Position numbers and translations under genes: made by a program
Part shown: positions 1-16,103 of the stretch, in pieces
Position numbering within the stretch: the stretch's first letter is position 1
How the letters are laid out: the number at the start of each line of letters is the position of its first letter
From: Seriola aureovittata
Taxonomy: Eukaryota > Chordata > Actinopteri > Carangiformes > Carangidae
Direction of reading: 5' to 3'
Length of the DNA: 64,000 bases
Assembly: GCF_021018895.1 (NCBI RefSeq)
Contig: NC_079386.1
Location: forward strand, 13,430,552 to 13,494,551
The notes under the pieces: model-generated
Database searches by the model: none
The model's input: the letters and a program-made list of their open reading frames with translations, nothing else
Told to the model about the DNA's origin: nothing

Positions 1-1350
1 GAGCCTCGTGCTGGATTCTCTGATAGAGAGCTCACCAAACCTGCTGCCTCAGTTTGTCCTCATTGTAAAAACACAGAAATGAAAACCCATTTTTTCTCAC
101 TTCCTGTTCTCTGATGATGGACCTGTTCCCAAAAAAACATCCGTACAACCTGTCAGAGAAACGGTTTAGGAACCCAACACGACCAGAGTGAACCAAGATC
201 ATGACCTTCATATTGTTTCAGGGGATATGGGTGTTTCAATGACTACAATTACACGATTTAATGTTCATTCTGATATTCCTGGGAGTCAACTTATCACGTA
301 TGGAGATCAAATCCACAGAACATACAGCTGAGCGGTTACATGAATAATTAAATGTGCAGAAAATTTTGCAGAAATCAAAACATATTGCAGAAATATTTTG
401 GGAGCAAATCTGTGTTTGCTGGCGAGTTTGGACTCCTGAGGTCAGTATTTCTAGCTACTGCCTAAATTATACTGTAGACTGCACACAGTATGTGAAAGAA
501 TAAGAAAGAAATACTTGATTTAATTACCTATTTTATTGGTCACATTTTCAAATGCATCACTTATGGTCGGCCTTTTATTTATTCATTTTTCTTTTTTTCA
601 TTTTCGACTCCTGATCCGAACCTCGATATCTGTTTACATGTTAGTGTTGCCATTGTTTTACCATTATATCTGTCATTGTTATCTCCTTTGTCTTGACTCA
701 CTTGTGTCTGTTTTGTTATTTGTCACAGTGCATAAGCAACCAAACTAGTTTGATAATAGATTAATAAAGTTGTCTACTTTCATCTAACTGGTCAATACCC
801 ACATTTCACCCATATGCAATCTTAAACATCACAATGTTAAAGCTCACGCAAAGTAACAAAAGGTTTGTTTATAGTGCTCTGATCATTTATGAGCTCTAAA
901 CCACAATAATTAACGATAGCTAGCGTACATATTTGTCACACCACAGAAGAAAGAATCTAATTATCCCCGAGCACCAAGGCAAAGCCAGACGTTTTTACTT
1001 TTTCCTTACAAGCCACTTATCATAATGTAGGAAAAATGATGCTTTGTCTCACAGCTTAATCATCCTGTTTGCATTGTTCGTACCTTTCAATGAAGCAGAT
1101 GAGTAATTCTAACAAGGCTTCAAGTCATTGTTCAATCAAACAGTGCTTTGAAAACATTTCCCCGCATTGTGACAACCTCCTGGGGGGAGAAAATGAACAA
1201 CGAGTCATTCAGATCTCTCTTTATTTTTCCTCTAATTGTGGTTCACTGTCACTGATGTATTTCTCTTCCCATTTTTCGGAGAAGCGTATAATCGTAAAGA
1301 TGTGTTCAAGATGTCGAAAAGGTGAAGCTAGAATTGGTTTGTCTTGTCAG
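1..1350 (+). other. Intron or upstream sequence of the shootin-family gene
   Basis: This stretch lies 5' of the first exon I can support, which begins at 1351 after a pyrimidine-rich tract and CAG. It is AT-rich and has frequent stops in all frames. I saw no segment with shootin-like coiled-coil coding content, so it is probably the intron preceding the 1351 exon. The 5' exons of the gene should lie left of the window. Confidence 0.5.
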
Positions 1351-3738
1351 ATGTTGGTGCAGCAGACGGTGGCCAACGGGCAGAGCTCAGAGACCGGCCT
1401 GCAGCTGCAGCAGGCGCTGGAGCAAATAGCCAACATCGGCACAGCCCTGAGTGATATACAGCACTACTACCAGGACCAGGTGAGTGTGCGTGTGATGGAA
1501 GAGATTGTCATGGTACTAGAGAAAAACGGGTGTCTATTGAGTCTATTGATTTTTCTCCATAATAACCCGTGTTTCTCTGATCCCTGTGTTCAGGTAAAAC
1601 AGAGTCAGAGCGCTGAGGAGGAGAGCGGCGTCCTCTCTGAGCTGCAGAGCCTGAAGGAGCGGCTGGAGAAGAGTGAAGTGGAGAGAAAGGTCTTGGAAAC
1701 TCAGCTGTCTGAGGCGAACAGCACCGTCACACAGCTGCAGGAAGAAGGTAACTGCTAGTGGAGAAAACACTCCTCAGAAATCTTTCTCACCAAACACTAT
1801 TTCCTGCAAAACTCTCGTCTCGGTCGTCTCAGACCTTAAAACTCCCTTCTATGTGGGTGTTTCCAACAATTTCTCGCTTTTACATTCCATAGGTTTCAGA
1901 ATAATGGTTGAATTCTCTCTTTATTTGTGATACTGATGATCAAAGGCAACGTTTTACTGTCTTCCTTTGTAGTGAAACAGTTACAACAAACATTGAAGAT
2001 GGAGGATACGACTGATGAACAAGTGGAGGAATCCACTCCGGCTCCTCCGGCTCCACCTCCTCCTCCTCCTCCTCCTCCTCCTCCTCCCACTACTGTAATC
2101 AAGTATGTTTAACTAAGAGGTTCCTCCACAATTTAACCAATGGGGAGTTTCAGTGAAAAGTCTTAGTTGCACAAGTTTTAGAAAATGCACACTTTAGGAG
2201 CCACAGGAGAACAAAGTTGGTTAGGTTAGTATCTGACATTGTGAAATGAAAACACCAGTCCTCCGAATATGAAAACTCGACACCTCTAACTTCGCTCTCT
2301 CTGTGCCTAGTTTCCAGGATTTCCTGAGGAGCAGGAGGAAAGACAGTAAAGGTGACCCAAACAGTGAGTCTCCCCCTCTCCCCTTTTGTTTCCCTTGAAG
2401 GAGTATAGGGGTTCTGTGTTTCGAGTATTGATTATCATATATACTGGCCAAAATGTGACAGAGTTTGTCTTTAGGAAGTACAGAGTAGAAACACTAATTA
2501 TAAGCTTACAATCTGTTTTTTTTCTTTTAATCTGTTTTTAATCTTTAAGAACCAGCACCCTTGTTGGACATTAAGGCGAAAGCGGTGGATGAAATGATGG
2601 AGAGAATAAAGAAAGGCATCACCCTGAGGCCCATGAAGAGAGTACAGGTAGACAAACTGTATTTACAAAGACTTAAGTGTGTGTCTGCAGGTTTTCGACA
2701 TTCAGATTATTTTGTCCAGAGAAACTATCAGTACATAATAACATAATCCAAAATTAATAGTTAATAAACCACAAGCTCTGATAAGTACCGTCCACCTTCT
2801 CTGCTCACAGGAGGATGGCAACTCATGGAAGGTCAGTCACCTCTCTTCCTTTTTGTCTTTATTATAAAAACAGCTGAGATACTGTTGATCGAGACATTTT
2901 CTTCATATCCCAAATCTTCTTGCAGGACCAGACAAGTGAAAACAGAAAATCAGCTGTTCTGGAGTTGAAAGGGATGCTGGTAATAATTTTAAAAGCCATG
3001 TTTTACTGTATTTTCGAGCTGCACGGCAGTGACAACTCAAGCGGCTGCATTTTGAAATATCTTTAACCATCTAACGCACCAGGACAACATGAAACGTCAG
3101 CACCACCGCAGAGTGCCGTCCAGGAGGGGCCGACATGTTGGGGAGGCAGAGCTAATGCAGGTGCTCCAGAGGAGGAGGAGGGCGATGGGGGAGAACCAGG
3201 ACCCGTCCGCCTCAAGCCAAACACAGGGTATGCTGTCATGTCAGTCCGTCACTCTGTGTTCATCATGATGCTACAGAGTGTGGTGTCTCTTTGTCTTTTA
3301 TTGGTTTTTCTTTTGGGTTTTGATTGATATTCCTGTTGTGATTATGTATTGTCTGGTGTTACTGTGTAACTCAGCTTCACAGATAGCTGCACTTAAGGAA
3401 CCGCGGGCCTAAATAATTCCCCTTCAGACTGTGTTTGAACCCAGTGAAGCCGCATTAGCTTCTGCAATATTTATCATCAGAACTTTATTATATCACTGTG
3501 GTCAACTGTTAAAGACCCTCCTTAAGTTCTTATTTTTTGGATTTGTGGCTAACCTGAGGATGTGGTGATCTCTTGGTCAGACCCCCAGCCAGGTGCACAG
3601 TGCGTCCCAGCAGCAAGAGACGTTCCCTGGGCAGGTGAGAGCGGCAGCGCTCCTGTGCTCCGGAGGCTGAAACAGAACAGGCAGAACAGGGACTCTCGTA
3701 TCAGAGCATCAGCTCTGATCATCGGCCAAGAGAACTGA
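1351..3738 (+). CDS. Shootin-family protein (SHTN1/KIAA1598-like), C-terminal 313 residues, 5' partial
   Basis: Nine exons join in phase: 1351-1479, 1594-1747, 1973-2102, 2311-2363, 2550-2647, 2811-2831, 2926-2979, 3083-3227, 3581-3738 (942 nt, ending in TGA). The order of parts matches shootin-1: a coiled coil rich in Leu/Glu/Gln, a polyproline run (PPPPPPPPPPPP, coded by CTC repeats), a basic stretch (FLRSRRKD), the family signature AVDEMMERIKKGITLRP, a short SAVLELKGML motif, then an RRGRHVGEAELMQVLQRRRR segment. In mammals shootin-1 couples F-actin retrograde flow to L1-CAM in growth cones. That function is assigned by family only. The end (RRLKQNRQNRDSRIRASALIIGQEN) is much shorter than the long tail of human shootin-1, so this may be a divergent fish paralogue (shtn2/shtn3 type). 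Exon 6 is a 21-nt microexon. The N-terminal half is outside the window. A non-coding reading of the first exon boundary is unlikely because all phases agree. Confidence 0.85.
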
Positions 3739-3941
3739 GATCAGTACAACGCTTTTTGTCTTTCAACATCACTGCATTTGTCATTGCTGTTTTATATGAT
3801 GATGAACTGCAGAAGTGTTTATTGACCTAAAAGGATGTTTTTGTATTTTATATTTTTTTACTGTGACTTTGATCTAAAAGCAATCCATCATATCTTTGCA
3901 CTGAATTACTATTTGAAAGCACTGCTTCTGTGATCCCTTAC

Positions 3942-3947
3942 AATAAA
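3942..3947 (+). terminator. Polyadenylation signal of the shootin-family gene
   Basis: A canonical AATAAA lies 204 bases after the stop codon at 3736-3738. It is followed by a T/G-rich stretch (TTGGTTGGTCTTGG) typical of a downstream element. The 3' UTR is therefore about 220 bases. Confidence 0.65.
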
Positions 3948-3964
3948 ATGTTGGGCAACCATTG

Positions 3965-5990
3965 GTTGGTCTTGGCCTCTGCTGAAAAGGTTAACTAAAG
4001 ACTTGAGCTGCAATCACCTCTGGATCAAATACTGTCAGAAAACAGCTCTTAATGTTTGTTTTAACCTCCTGGGAGTACCAGGCGGGAGGGGGAGGTTGCA
4101 AACAAACATCAAATCTCACATTCATGGCCAAACAAAAACAAAGAAAAGCATTTTTCAAATGCCATTTAACCTAAGTCTGATCCAAAAGGCCAGTACTTGT
4201 TGCGTGTCAAAGGAAATGGAGCTCCCTTCAGCCGTGTTTAATATCTAACGTCTTCTTTTTGGGTGCTTGGGTTTTAGCTGATCTAAGTGCAAGTCACAGA
4301 GATTTTTATGCTACAGAATATAGATGAAAAATAGCCGAGCCATTAAAAAAACACCCTTGAATATGAATACCCTTGCCCACTTCTCTCCTGAGGTGTCTGT
4401 CTCTTAAAGCTTGATCCAGCAGATGGATGGAGACTGCGGGCACATTAAAGCTCTCACACCCAGAACCCAGAGGTGTTGCTGAGATAAGAGCCTCAGGTGA
4501 TCCGTGCGCTCCTGAAAGTATCTTGAAATGCAGCAGGTTGCCTTTTGTTTTCTCACCTCGGCAGAGATACTGTATACGTGTGCATGCATGCATGAATGAA
4601 TACACACACCTTCACACCATGCTATCTATCTATCGGCCTATCTTTCTTTGTTAAAAGCATTTGAAAAGGGGATGAAATTACTCTCACCTTTGACTCTGAC
4701 ACCATTTTAGTGTCTTCATGCTGTTTCACATTATATATTTACTTTATTTAGCTCTTTTTTACTAGAAAGTCTGCCTTTTCACTCTCAGGCATACATTTTT
4801 AATTTCTTTCAATCTCAAAGGTGTGGGCTGCATTCTCCGTGTTATTGAATTCATAGACATTAAAGCAAGGTTGTGTGTATGCGAGAGAAAGAGACAGGAA
4901 GTTCTGAAACTCTGTTTTATACTTATACTCATAATAGTAAGGAAGTGTTAATGACTCACAGAAGGACTAGATCCAAATGGTGTTTTTTTTCTGACCATAA
5001 AGCACCAAATATCACACCTTTTAAATATTGCTGGAGTAAAGTTTTGTGAAAGGGTGGTATCTTCTTTCCTTCCCTAGAAAAGCTGGTGCTACGCTTCCCA
5101 GATGAGTAAATTTCCAAGAAAATTCACCTTACCTACTAGATAGCCCACTTCTGTGTAATTTGTTTCTCACAGGAATCCTCCTAACTACAGCCTATGTTTA
5201 CTAAAGGTACAATTCCTGAAACAAATGTAACTGAGCCAAAGGCCCAGAGAAAGCAGGCACGTTTGTAAATGAAGACAGAGATGTGAACTTTTTATGTTTT
5301 AGAATGAATGGTGTGGACACAAATAGCCCATACTTTTGTCCCACATGTTGTTTCCACTCGACATAGTTACAACATTTGCAGACTCAAACCCCCGTGAACA
5401 ATGCAATTGCAAAATAAATGTTTGCTTGCCTCAAAATTGGAAGCATCTCTCTGCCTGGAAAAAAAAGAGGAACTTATAGTTTAATGTCCTGCCATGATCT
5501 CCATGACAAATGAAAAGAAAGAAGTCATATACTAACAAAATAGAGTACCAGAATCACAATCATGGAGCAATAGCGGCCAGCATGATCACCTAATTAAAAA
5601 GTAAATAAAAAAGTAAATGAAATTTAAGGAGTGACTAGAATTTAATGCATCACAAATTTTACTCAGAAGAATTTTGACTTATCGTGCGTTTTCTTATTTT
5701 CATCCTAACATTATTTTTCTTTCTGTGACAGACTCCATACTCAAACACCCACACAAAGCACTTTATATTACAATTGAATATGTTGTCTTACCATGTTTCC
5801 CAGGGATCATGTCAGACTACTGCACTTCTCCTCCAACCGCTGAGGGCGCTACAACCACGACACACCTGCCTGTGGCAAAGATGAGGCCCTTCTTCTTAGC
5901 TTTCTTCAGCCTGTACTGAAAACACAGGGGGAGGAACTTTGACCAGTGCTAGTTAGCAGTCAGCTAGCCTGTTTTGTTTCTGTATTATTT
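3965..5990. other. Intergenic region between the shootin-family gene and tex261
   Basis: About 2 kb of AT-rich sequence with no coding exon that I can support on either strand. The last 200 bases (5820-6024) must include the tex261 promoter and 5' UTR, but I see no TATA box. A short GATA/tetranucleotide-like run sits near 4622-4640. Confidence 0.5.
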
Positions 5991-6024
5991 TCATATTTTT
6001 GTGTGTTGTTTCATATGCAGAGAG

Positions 6025-9261
<3,237 letters not shown>

Positions 9262-9298
9262 GGAGCTCGGACTCGGGGCGCAGGTTCAGGGGTCGGGG

Positions 9299-9337
9299 TG
9301 TGTGCGTGTGTGTGTGCGCGTGTGTGTGTGTGTGTGA
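9299..9337. repeat. (GT)n microsatellite in tex261 3' UTR
   Basis: An imperfect GT/GC run begins 38 bases after the tex261 stop codon, so it would be transcribed in the 3' UTR. Confidence 0.85.
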
Positions 9338-9510
9338 TGGAGATTAAGGGGAAGCTGGAAGGACTGTGGAAATGTGTTTCTGGATGGGACTAAAACGAAG
9401 CAGTGGCCAAAAGAGGAAGGAGAGCACACAAAGAGGACGGACCAATGAACAGAACAGAGCTTCCTGGTGGACGAGTCCACGAGTTTACACAGGCCATGTT
9501 TGTCTGTTCG

Positions 9511-9545
<35 letters not shown>
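9511..9545. repeat. (TCTG)n tetranucleotide repeat
   Basis: About eight uninterrupted TGTC/TCTG units lie in the tex261 3' UTR or just downstream of it. Confidence 0.85.
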
Positions 9546-9655
9546 ACGTACTGACTGCCAACAACATCTACTAGAGACCTCACTGAGGGGATCTTGTCTG
9601 TAGCGCAATGCTTTCTTATTGTCACATTGGACTCCTCCATTTTTTAAGCTTTGGT

Positions 9656-9661
9656 ATTAAA
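9656..9661 (+). terminator. Candidate proximal polyadenylation signal of tex261
   Basis: ATTAAA lies about 395 bases after the stop. Canonical AATAAA hexamers also occur at 10561 and near 10626, so a longer 3' UTR of about 1.3 kb is possible. The sequence does not decide which site is used. Confidence 0.4.
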
Positions 9662-10911
9662 ATATGTTTGTGCAGGGTTTCTAAATTTAACAACCACCAA
9701 ATACCTGTAACCTTTGACTTTGGCAGATAAACCATGATCAGTTTTTCTTCTTGACATGACATCCTGCTGTTATTTGTGTGTTGTAGATCTCACACTTCAT
9801 CGGAGTCAATACACAAAGTAGCATTGAAGACAGTTTAATACGACTGTTCAAAATTTCATCTCCTCAGATGATGAAGGTGGGTTGCAGATGACTTAGACAG
9901 CTTAAAGGTACTTTCTGGCTTAATCCTGAAGTCCACGCTTGGTTTTCTGGTGTGAATTGATCCTAGATAAAAACAGTTCAACAAGTCGCCACAGAAGCAC
10001 TTATTAAGATGACTTAAAATGAGAAACAGCAGTCTGTAGTTAAGTTGAAAAGAATCAGCTTCTGATCTATGGAGACAGTTTTCTGATTACAATGTGAGGC
10101 ATGATATAAAAGCTCTGCCCTGCCGCATCACATTGATGAAAAGGGGTTAAATGAAGGCACTTAGAAAGGATTACGTTTCACCCTTGAATTGGTGAGCTAC
10201 AAGAGATCTCTCTCACTCTGGAGGATTGACATTTGGCCGGAAAAACGATGCACTAGGTGAGATTTTTTTTGTTTTCGAGCATCTTACACATGAATTAATC
10301 ACCATTGCGATAGTCTGCAACCGGGACTGTTTATAAGAATTCACAGTAATAACAAACTGATTTTTGTACATTCATCATCGAAGACAAATGAAAACACCTC
10401 TGAAGATCGAGCCTGTGCAATGACTCTTGTAAGCTTACAGGTGTTGGGGACAAAAGCTGTTCATAATGGTTTGATGAAAGTACTATCAAAGAGAAAGAGA
10501 GAAATTCTTTCTACCAATTACTGAGTGCGATTCATTGTAGGCTGGTATGCACACAACTGTAATAAAACATTTTGTTGAAGTAACTTGCAGATTAAATGGT
10601 TCTTTTCAAGGTTGATGTTCAAAGAAATAAAATTAGAGGTACTGATCCATCATTTCCAATCAAACCACGTCAATTCACTCACTCTGTGTTAAGTTTTATT
10701 TGCAGTACAATGGATTTTCCTCTCCACTCTGTCAAGAATCTGTGTGTGTGCGTGTGCATGTGCCAGACTGTCTAGGTGAATGGCATTATGTTATTCTAGT
10801 CCCATGTGGCCAAGTCACAGTGGGTGCACCAGGTTGAGGCAAGTGTGCACTTTGACCCCCACTGAGGTGTGAAGTGCTTCATGAAGTAAAGGGATATGAC
10901 AAAACCACGAG

Positions 10912-10947
10912 ACACACACACACACACACACACACACGCACGCACAC
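10912..10947. repeat. (CA)n microsatellite
   Basis: A CA run with a few CG interruptions, in the roughly 1-2 kb between the convergent genes tex261 and ankrd53. The rest of that interval (about 9.7-11.5 kb) has no coding segment I can support. Confidence 0.85.
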
Positions 10948-11514
10948 CCACCTTTACTTGACAGGCCACAGCTTGCAGTTACACACACATGCTGTTGACA
11001 AGCCCTCACCTGGATCCCAAGTCAGTTCCCTGGAGGGGATCAGTGAAAGTGCAGAGGTACATCTGTGACAGGTGACCCAGTTCACTGAGGTTTTCTCACC
11101 TTTCGCTCACCCCTCTGTTCACCCTGCTTTTGGAGCTGCAGTGTATGGGGTGTGTGACATTCTTCATTTTGTCAATTTAAGATGAAGTTAAGGGGTGATT
11201 GGGTATTTTATGAGGATAGGTCTGTTTTTATGCCTGTTAGTTTAGACGAGGACAGTCATCTTTATGATACATGATGTTTTCCTAAAAGGAAATCCTCCAA
11301 TTGTAAAACTTGTATGTTAATTTCTACATTATTTGATACAAAATCTGTGAAGACATGTTAAATCTAAAATTTTGTTTAGGTCCTTTCCACCTGAAACTAA
11401 ACTATGTAAAAATATATGAAATATTTTAATACCAGATGAGGTGATAATGATGTTTTAATTTACAACAGTGAACCAATTTAAAGTCTGGTTGAAACTCCTC
11501 CAGTTCACAGAGGC

Positions 11515-14500
11515 TCAGTAGTGTCCAGGCTCCAGTACCTCAGCCAGGTGCATGGCCACCTCCGTCCAGGGGGAAGTGCTCCGCCCCTGGGGGCATCCTC
11601 GCTGCTGGACCTCCACAATGTTCTGTGGCTCAAAGTGCCAAGGGGAGACAATCCTGGAAGGGAAGGCTCTGGGGAACAACACCCTCTCCAGGACGTCCAG
11701 AGGCAGGTCAGGGGTGGCACGAGGCATGTTGTCCCACTTGGTGCTGTAGTGTGGCTGCCTGCTCCTGCTGTCCCTCCACACTGTGACGCTGTCTCGGAGG
11801 TCAGGCACCGCAGGGGGTCTCTCTGGCTGGAGGCCCATGTAGATGGTCCAGGGCCTGGAGGCTGAGGCCCTCGGCTTGGAGGAGGTGATTGCCTGATCTT
11901 CCTGGGGAGCTCTCGGCTGGTGCTTACTCAGGCCTTTGGTGTGTTTCAGATTAGAGCGGTCCTGATCTGATGAGAGGCACTCGGTGTGGTACTGGCTCAC
12001 CAAGATCTTGGGGGAGAAATCCCTTAGGTGAGGAAGACCTTTCTTGTTCGCCCACTCTGCCATCTTCTCATCTATAAGTGTCTGAAATCATACATGAGGA
12101 AAGTGTGTTTACACATACAGTAGAATATATGCTGCAAATGTCATCGCTGCAAATGTCATCACAGCATAACAAGAGAACTGAAAATACTGCGTTATATTGA
12201 ACTGACTGAACTTTCCACAACACACTAACCCTTCTTTTGAGATTATTCAGTTTGACCATATCCACAAGATCAGTGTATAAAGCTTGAACTAGCTTCCTCC
12301 CCTCCATTTCTTTCTTCTTTTCTGCCTTCCACATGCAGTTTTTCAGATACCTACACACACACACACAAAGAAAGTATGTCTGTTAAAAAATAAAAACATT
12401 TTAACTGAAACAGAAACATTTGAATTGAATTAGTTTTTTGTGTGAATCGTTCCTTTAGCTTGTTAGCTTGTTACCTTGCTACCTTTCTGCGGCACCAGAT
12501 CCGGGCGAAATCCAGAGGTGTGTGCCCCATGATGTCCTGGGCCAACACATCTGCACTGGCTTGCACGAGGATCTCTGTGCAGTCCAGGAAGCCTTCAGAG
12601 GCGGCCAGGTGCAGCGCCGTCTGCCCTGAGTCTGTGGTGCTGGTAACAATGATAAAAAAAAAAAAACACAACACAAGTATCATCATATTTATGTGTATTC
12701 ATCACCATCACTGTTGCCATCATATTCATCATCATCATTACAGTCATTATCTCTTGCAACATCTACAAACTTTCACTAGCATCTCATTTTAATCATCATT
12801 TCACTTGTATTGAATAATGTAAATTATTTAATCTTTCTATTCTCAGCTTCCCATTTTAAAAGCTTTAGTTTGGATATTTGAGATGCATTTTACTAAGGTG
12901 ACAGCTGAGGAACATTTCAAAATAAAGCTCCTACACATTAATCTCAGCTCCGTTCTCCAGCAGGTATCTGAGGCAGGCGCAGGTGTTGGGTGAGCTTCGG
13001 GAAGACATGACCATGTGAATGGGCCGGCGACCCTGAGGATCCCTGCTGTTGATCCCCCCCAACGTGGACTCCACCAGGAGCTGAATATAATCAAGCTGGC
13101 CGTAAAGGCAGGCCATGTGGAGCTCTGACAGACCCTGGAGGATGAAACACACAGAGAAGCACAAAGTGTACTCTCAATATTTTTTACTGCTATAATCTAG
13201 CCCACTTCTACAACCTGAACCTACATGACCTGAGTTCATACTGAGTCAAACTGCCCTTGAGCAAAGGTGTGAATGAGAGGGCGGTAATGCCCAAAAGGCC
13301 TTTTTCACATCAAACATTTTTGAAACGTCATAGCAGGAAAAGCACAGGTATAAATAACATTAACGGTGACTGCATTTCATTTAGGGTTTACAAGGCTCTG
13401 CAGTTGTGTATGCTCTCTGCCTTGCATGGCTAATCATTAATGTCATTACTTACAGCTGTGCCATTTCCTCCAGCCAATCAGCTCCACCTGGTGATTTAAA
13501 CACACCTGCTGAGGGTGTGCTAATCAATGAGTTTGAGCTGCTGTGGTGTTTGAAAAAAAGACGTGGAAGGTAAGAAAATAAATTTTGTCATTTTTAAAAA
13601 GGTACAGGTAATTGAATTGATTACTTCCATTTTGTGGGAATGTCTGCTTTTACTGTGAATTGTTTAATTAATGGGAATTGTTGATAGGCCAAACACTTAT
13701 CTGAGAGCAAATTGAATTGACTGATTACAAGCAGCCCCAGTCCATTTTGACATTTGACAGTAGGCAAAGCATGATTGTAAATAGTATAAATAATGATGCC
13801 TGACGCTTTGGGTTTGACTTACTACACAGCCGTCATCAATGTCAACAACTAACACCTGTGCATTTTAAAGTATGACAAAGTCAAAATGTGTGCTGTGATA
13901 AAGGCCTGTTGCATTTCTGTGTTTGTCACATTTTCAGTCAGACTATAAGGTTGCAAGGTAATTTAAAAAAAAAAAAAAAAAGTTGTATATTTATGCTTTG
14001 TACTCAATTAAATGGTTGTCCCATCTCTTAACTCCTCTCTGCTCTTTATGACACAGGAGTGGGCACAACGCACACCACTGTGCAAAACACAACAGGACAA
14101 CAAGCTCTACTACACAGCCAGAGTCATAAAGAACTATCCACTAAAATGGTAAGTGGTAAATTCGTCATTGGAACAACTTACCTGCCATGTAGTAACTATA
14201 TGAACTTAAGTGATACATGTAAATAAACTATTCATGGCACTATTTTTTGACAGTATCCTCACCTTAGTTTTAGTGTCTAAAACTTTTTTATCACCATGAA
14301 CCTACCTGTCTGTCCACCCGGAAGTCCACCTTCCTCGGGCTCCCTCCATCCACAGCAGGGAACATGAGCAGGTCAGCCTGAGCTCTGTGGGGCTCTGTCC
14401 TGCGAGATATAACCAGGTCGAAAAGCTTGTAAACATTAGGGCATTAAAAACCACAAGAGAGGCGACGGTCTACTTTTAGTCCTTTTTTTAAAAAGGATTA

Positions 14501-14760
14501 TTTAGTCTATCGCCAAGTTAGTCGCATTTTTTGTGGGTGGTGACGAACACAGCCATGTCACGTTCACAATGACCCATAGAATAACAAACTAAAGCGCTAA
14601 AAGCAGCTAGCTTGACTTTCGTACAAACGTAAAGATTCAGGCGATAAGCACAGAAAATAAATTTAAAAAATCACCTATTAGCTTAAACTATTATTAAGGT
14701 TATTTACCAGTTTTTACATCTCCCACGTCTCCGTTTTCCGGGTTTGTTGACGGGTTCCAT
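11515..14760 (-). CDS. ankrd53: ANKRD53 (ankyrin repeat domain protein 53), complete
   Basis: Six exons read on the minus strand: 14760-14708, 14399-14306, 13134-12935, 12639-12475, 12350-12230, 12081-11515 (1,200 nt, 399 aa, TGA). The start ATG (MEPVNKPGKRRRG) precedes a GT donor whose phase matches the next exon. Ankyrin repeats run from about residue 50 to 170: GLSELHMACLYGQLDYIQLL, RRPIHMVMSS, SGQTALHLAASEGFLDC and MGHTPLDFARIW. A basic helix follows (RYLKNCMWKAEKKKEM), then a Pro/Ser-rich tail with WTIYMGLQPE and LDVLERVLFPRAFPSRI. The order matches mammalian ANKRD53 as I recall it (CMWK after the repeats; LP-EVLLRMLYPR near the end). Human ANKRD53 has been described as a DDA3/PSRC1 partner involved in spindle dynamics. 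That role is inferred here. The protein is shorter than the human one (about 530 aa), mainly at the N-terminus. The third exon has two overlapping donors, and only GTAGGA keeps the frame. The gene lies tail-to-tail with tex261. Confidence 0.9.
12131..12160. repeat. Perfect 15-bp tandem duplication
   Basis: GCTGCAAATGTCATC occurs twice head to tail in the last intron of ankrd53. It is probably a recent slippage event with no coding effect. Confidence 0.9.
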
Positions 14761-16000
14761 GGTTGCTATGGAAACGTGATTCTTGTGAGTCAGTGGCGGA
14801 AGATTACTTGACTTAAAGTACAACAGTATTGACAGGTAACTGTCGGCTACTGAAAGTATCTAACTATATGTATTTGTTTGGTCAACTCTGGTCAGATAAA
14901 GTTGATTTGAAGATACAAGATTTATGATTTTGATAAATTACAAGTTTTCTTTGGTTTTATTATTTTTTTTGCCATATTTTTTATTTTTTACTGTGTCCAA
15001 CTAAACTAAATCAAACAAGAAAATGAACAAGAAATTGGAAAAGAGAAAACAACAATACAGTAGAACACGTCCCATAGTGTTTATTTGGTGTTCACTTTGT
15101 TTTCTTTTAATGTAACTGAAAAAAGATTGAATTAAGTGTTGTGATTGATTTAAAAGAAATTAACTTCCTCTTTTTCCCATATTTTTGCTGAAGGTAACGG
15201 AGGAAGAATATGTGCTGCAGATATTCCAGTCAGAAAAACAGATGGCAGAACCTCAGAAAATGCAGGGACAGCTATCTGATATAAGATATATTTATTTTTT
15301 ATTCAGCACTCACACCAAACATGTTTCATAGATGCAGCCTTCATCGGCATGTAATTGCCAGTTCTTCTTCCATCTGAACTGACAATAAAAGCATACAGCA
15401 TATTCAGTAACACATGTTTATGTCTGAGTCAGTGTAATAGCTTGTGACAGATACAGGCAGAGGAGTGGCTGCAGGCATGACAGAAATGGATACCTCCACC
15501 CTTGTACGCAGTCCACAGCTCTCTCTCACATCTCTGGTGTGGCTGTATTGATGGTGCATTAGGATTGGCTGCTCACACTTGGCCCGAGTAAAGCAGATCA
15601 ATCGTACCAGTGCTGTGGAAGCCTCAGAGGACCCGTTTGTTCCAATGCACCCCGGACGTGCTGGCGATATGAAGTGGAACAGTAATATTCTCTATATCTC
15701 TGAGGGGTTGATGGGCTCATCGAGGATCAGGCCTCTCTGGTCACAGTTATTGACCACTTGACCCCTGATTGAACAAAGTGTGACGGACTGCAGTTCAGAG
15801 GGCACATATGCACATGTCAGAAATACTGCAGTATGAGTTCCCAGAGCTGGAATCTTTTGAAAATTTGAGATTTCAGATTCAGGGGATTATAAATCAGAGG
15901 AATCTATTTTTTTCTTTATAGGATTAACAATACTTGGTAGTTATCTTTTCTTGTTGCTGAAAAGATGGGAAGTTCGTGCTATAGTTGACCTGTTTGCAAC
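14761..16000. other. Upstream of ankrd53; degenerate dispersed repeat and no gene
   Basis: 14761-14830 should contain the ankrd53 promoter and 5' UTR; there is no TATA box. About 14800-14900 resembles a degenerate copy of the teleost 'acttaaagtacaacagta' type dispersed repeat. 15193-15290 is open in one frame, but no splice-consistent partner exon was found. 15540-15770 is more complex sequence of unknown role. Confidence 0.4.
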
Positions 16001-16103
16001 TCATACTCATTAAACAAAAAGGTTGGGGAATTATTGTTTTTATTAATTTGTGACTGTCCCTTTTATTCTGTGATTCTCTGTCAGGTGATCAGGGTCCAGT
16101 GAA

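Noticed and set aside
14363..14365. Alternative ankrd53 start at an internal ATG (MFPAVDGG)
   Set aside because: The upstream ATG at 14760 with donor GTAAAT joins in phase to the acceptor at 14400 and gives a better N-terminus. The internal ATG is in frame but probably not the initiator.
14410..14430. Alternative acceptor giving an LFDLVISRR extension to ankrd53 exon 2
   Set aside because: It resembles the human YQLF motif slightly, but the phase does not fit the first exon.
15193..15290. Short open frame with Glu/Gln-rich coding look (EEEYVLQIFQSEKQMAE)
   Set aside because: No partner exon, no clear splice pair and no known family. The length is compatible with chance.
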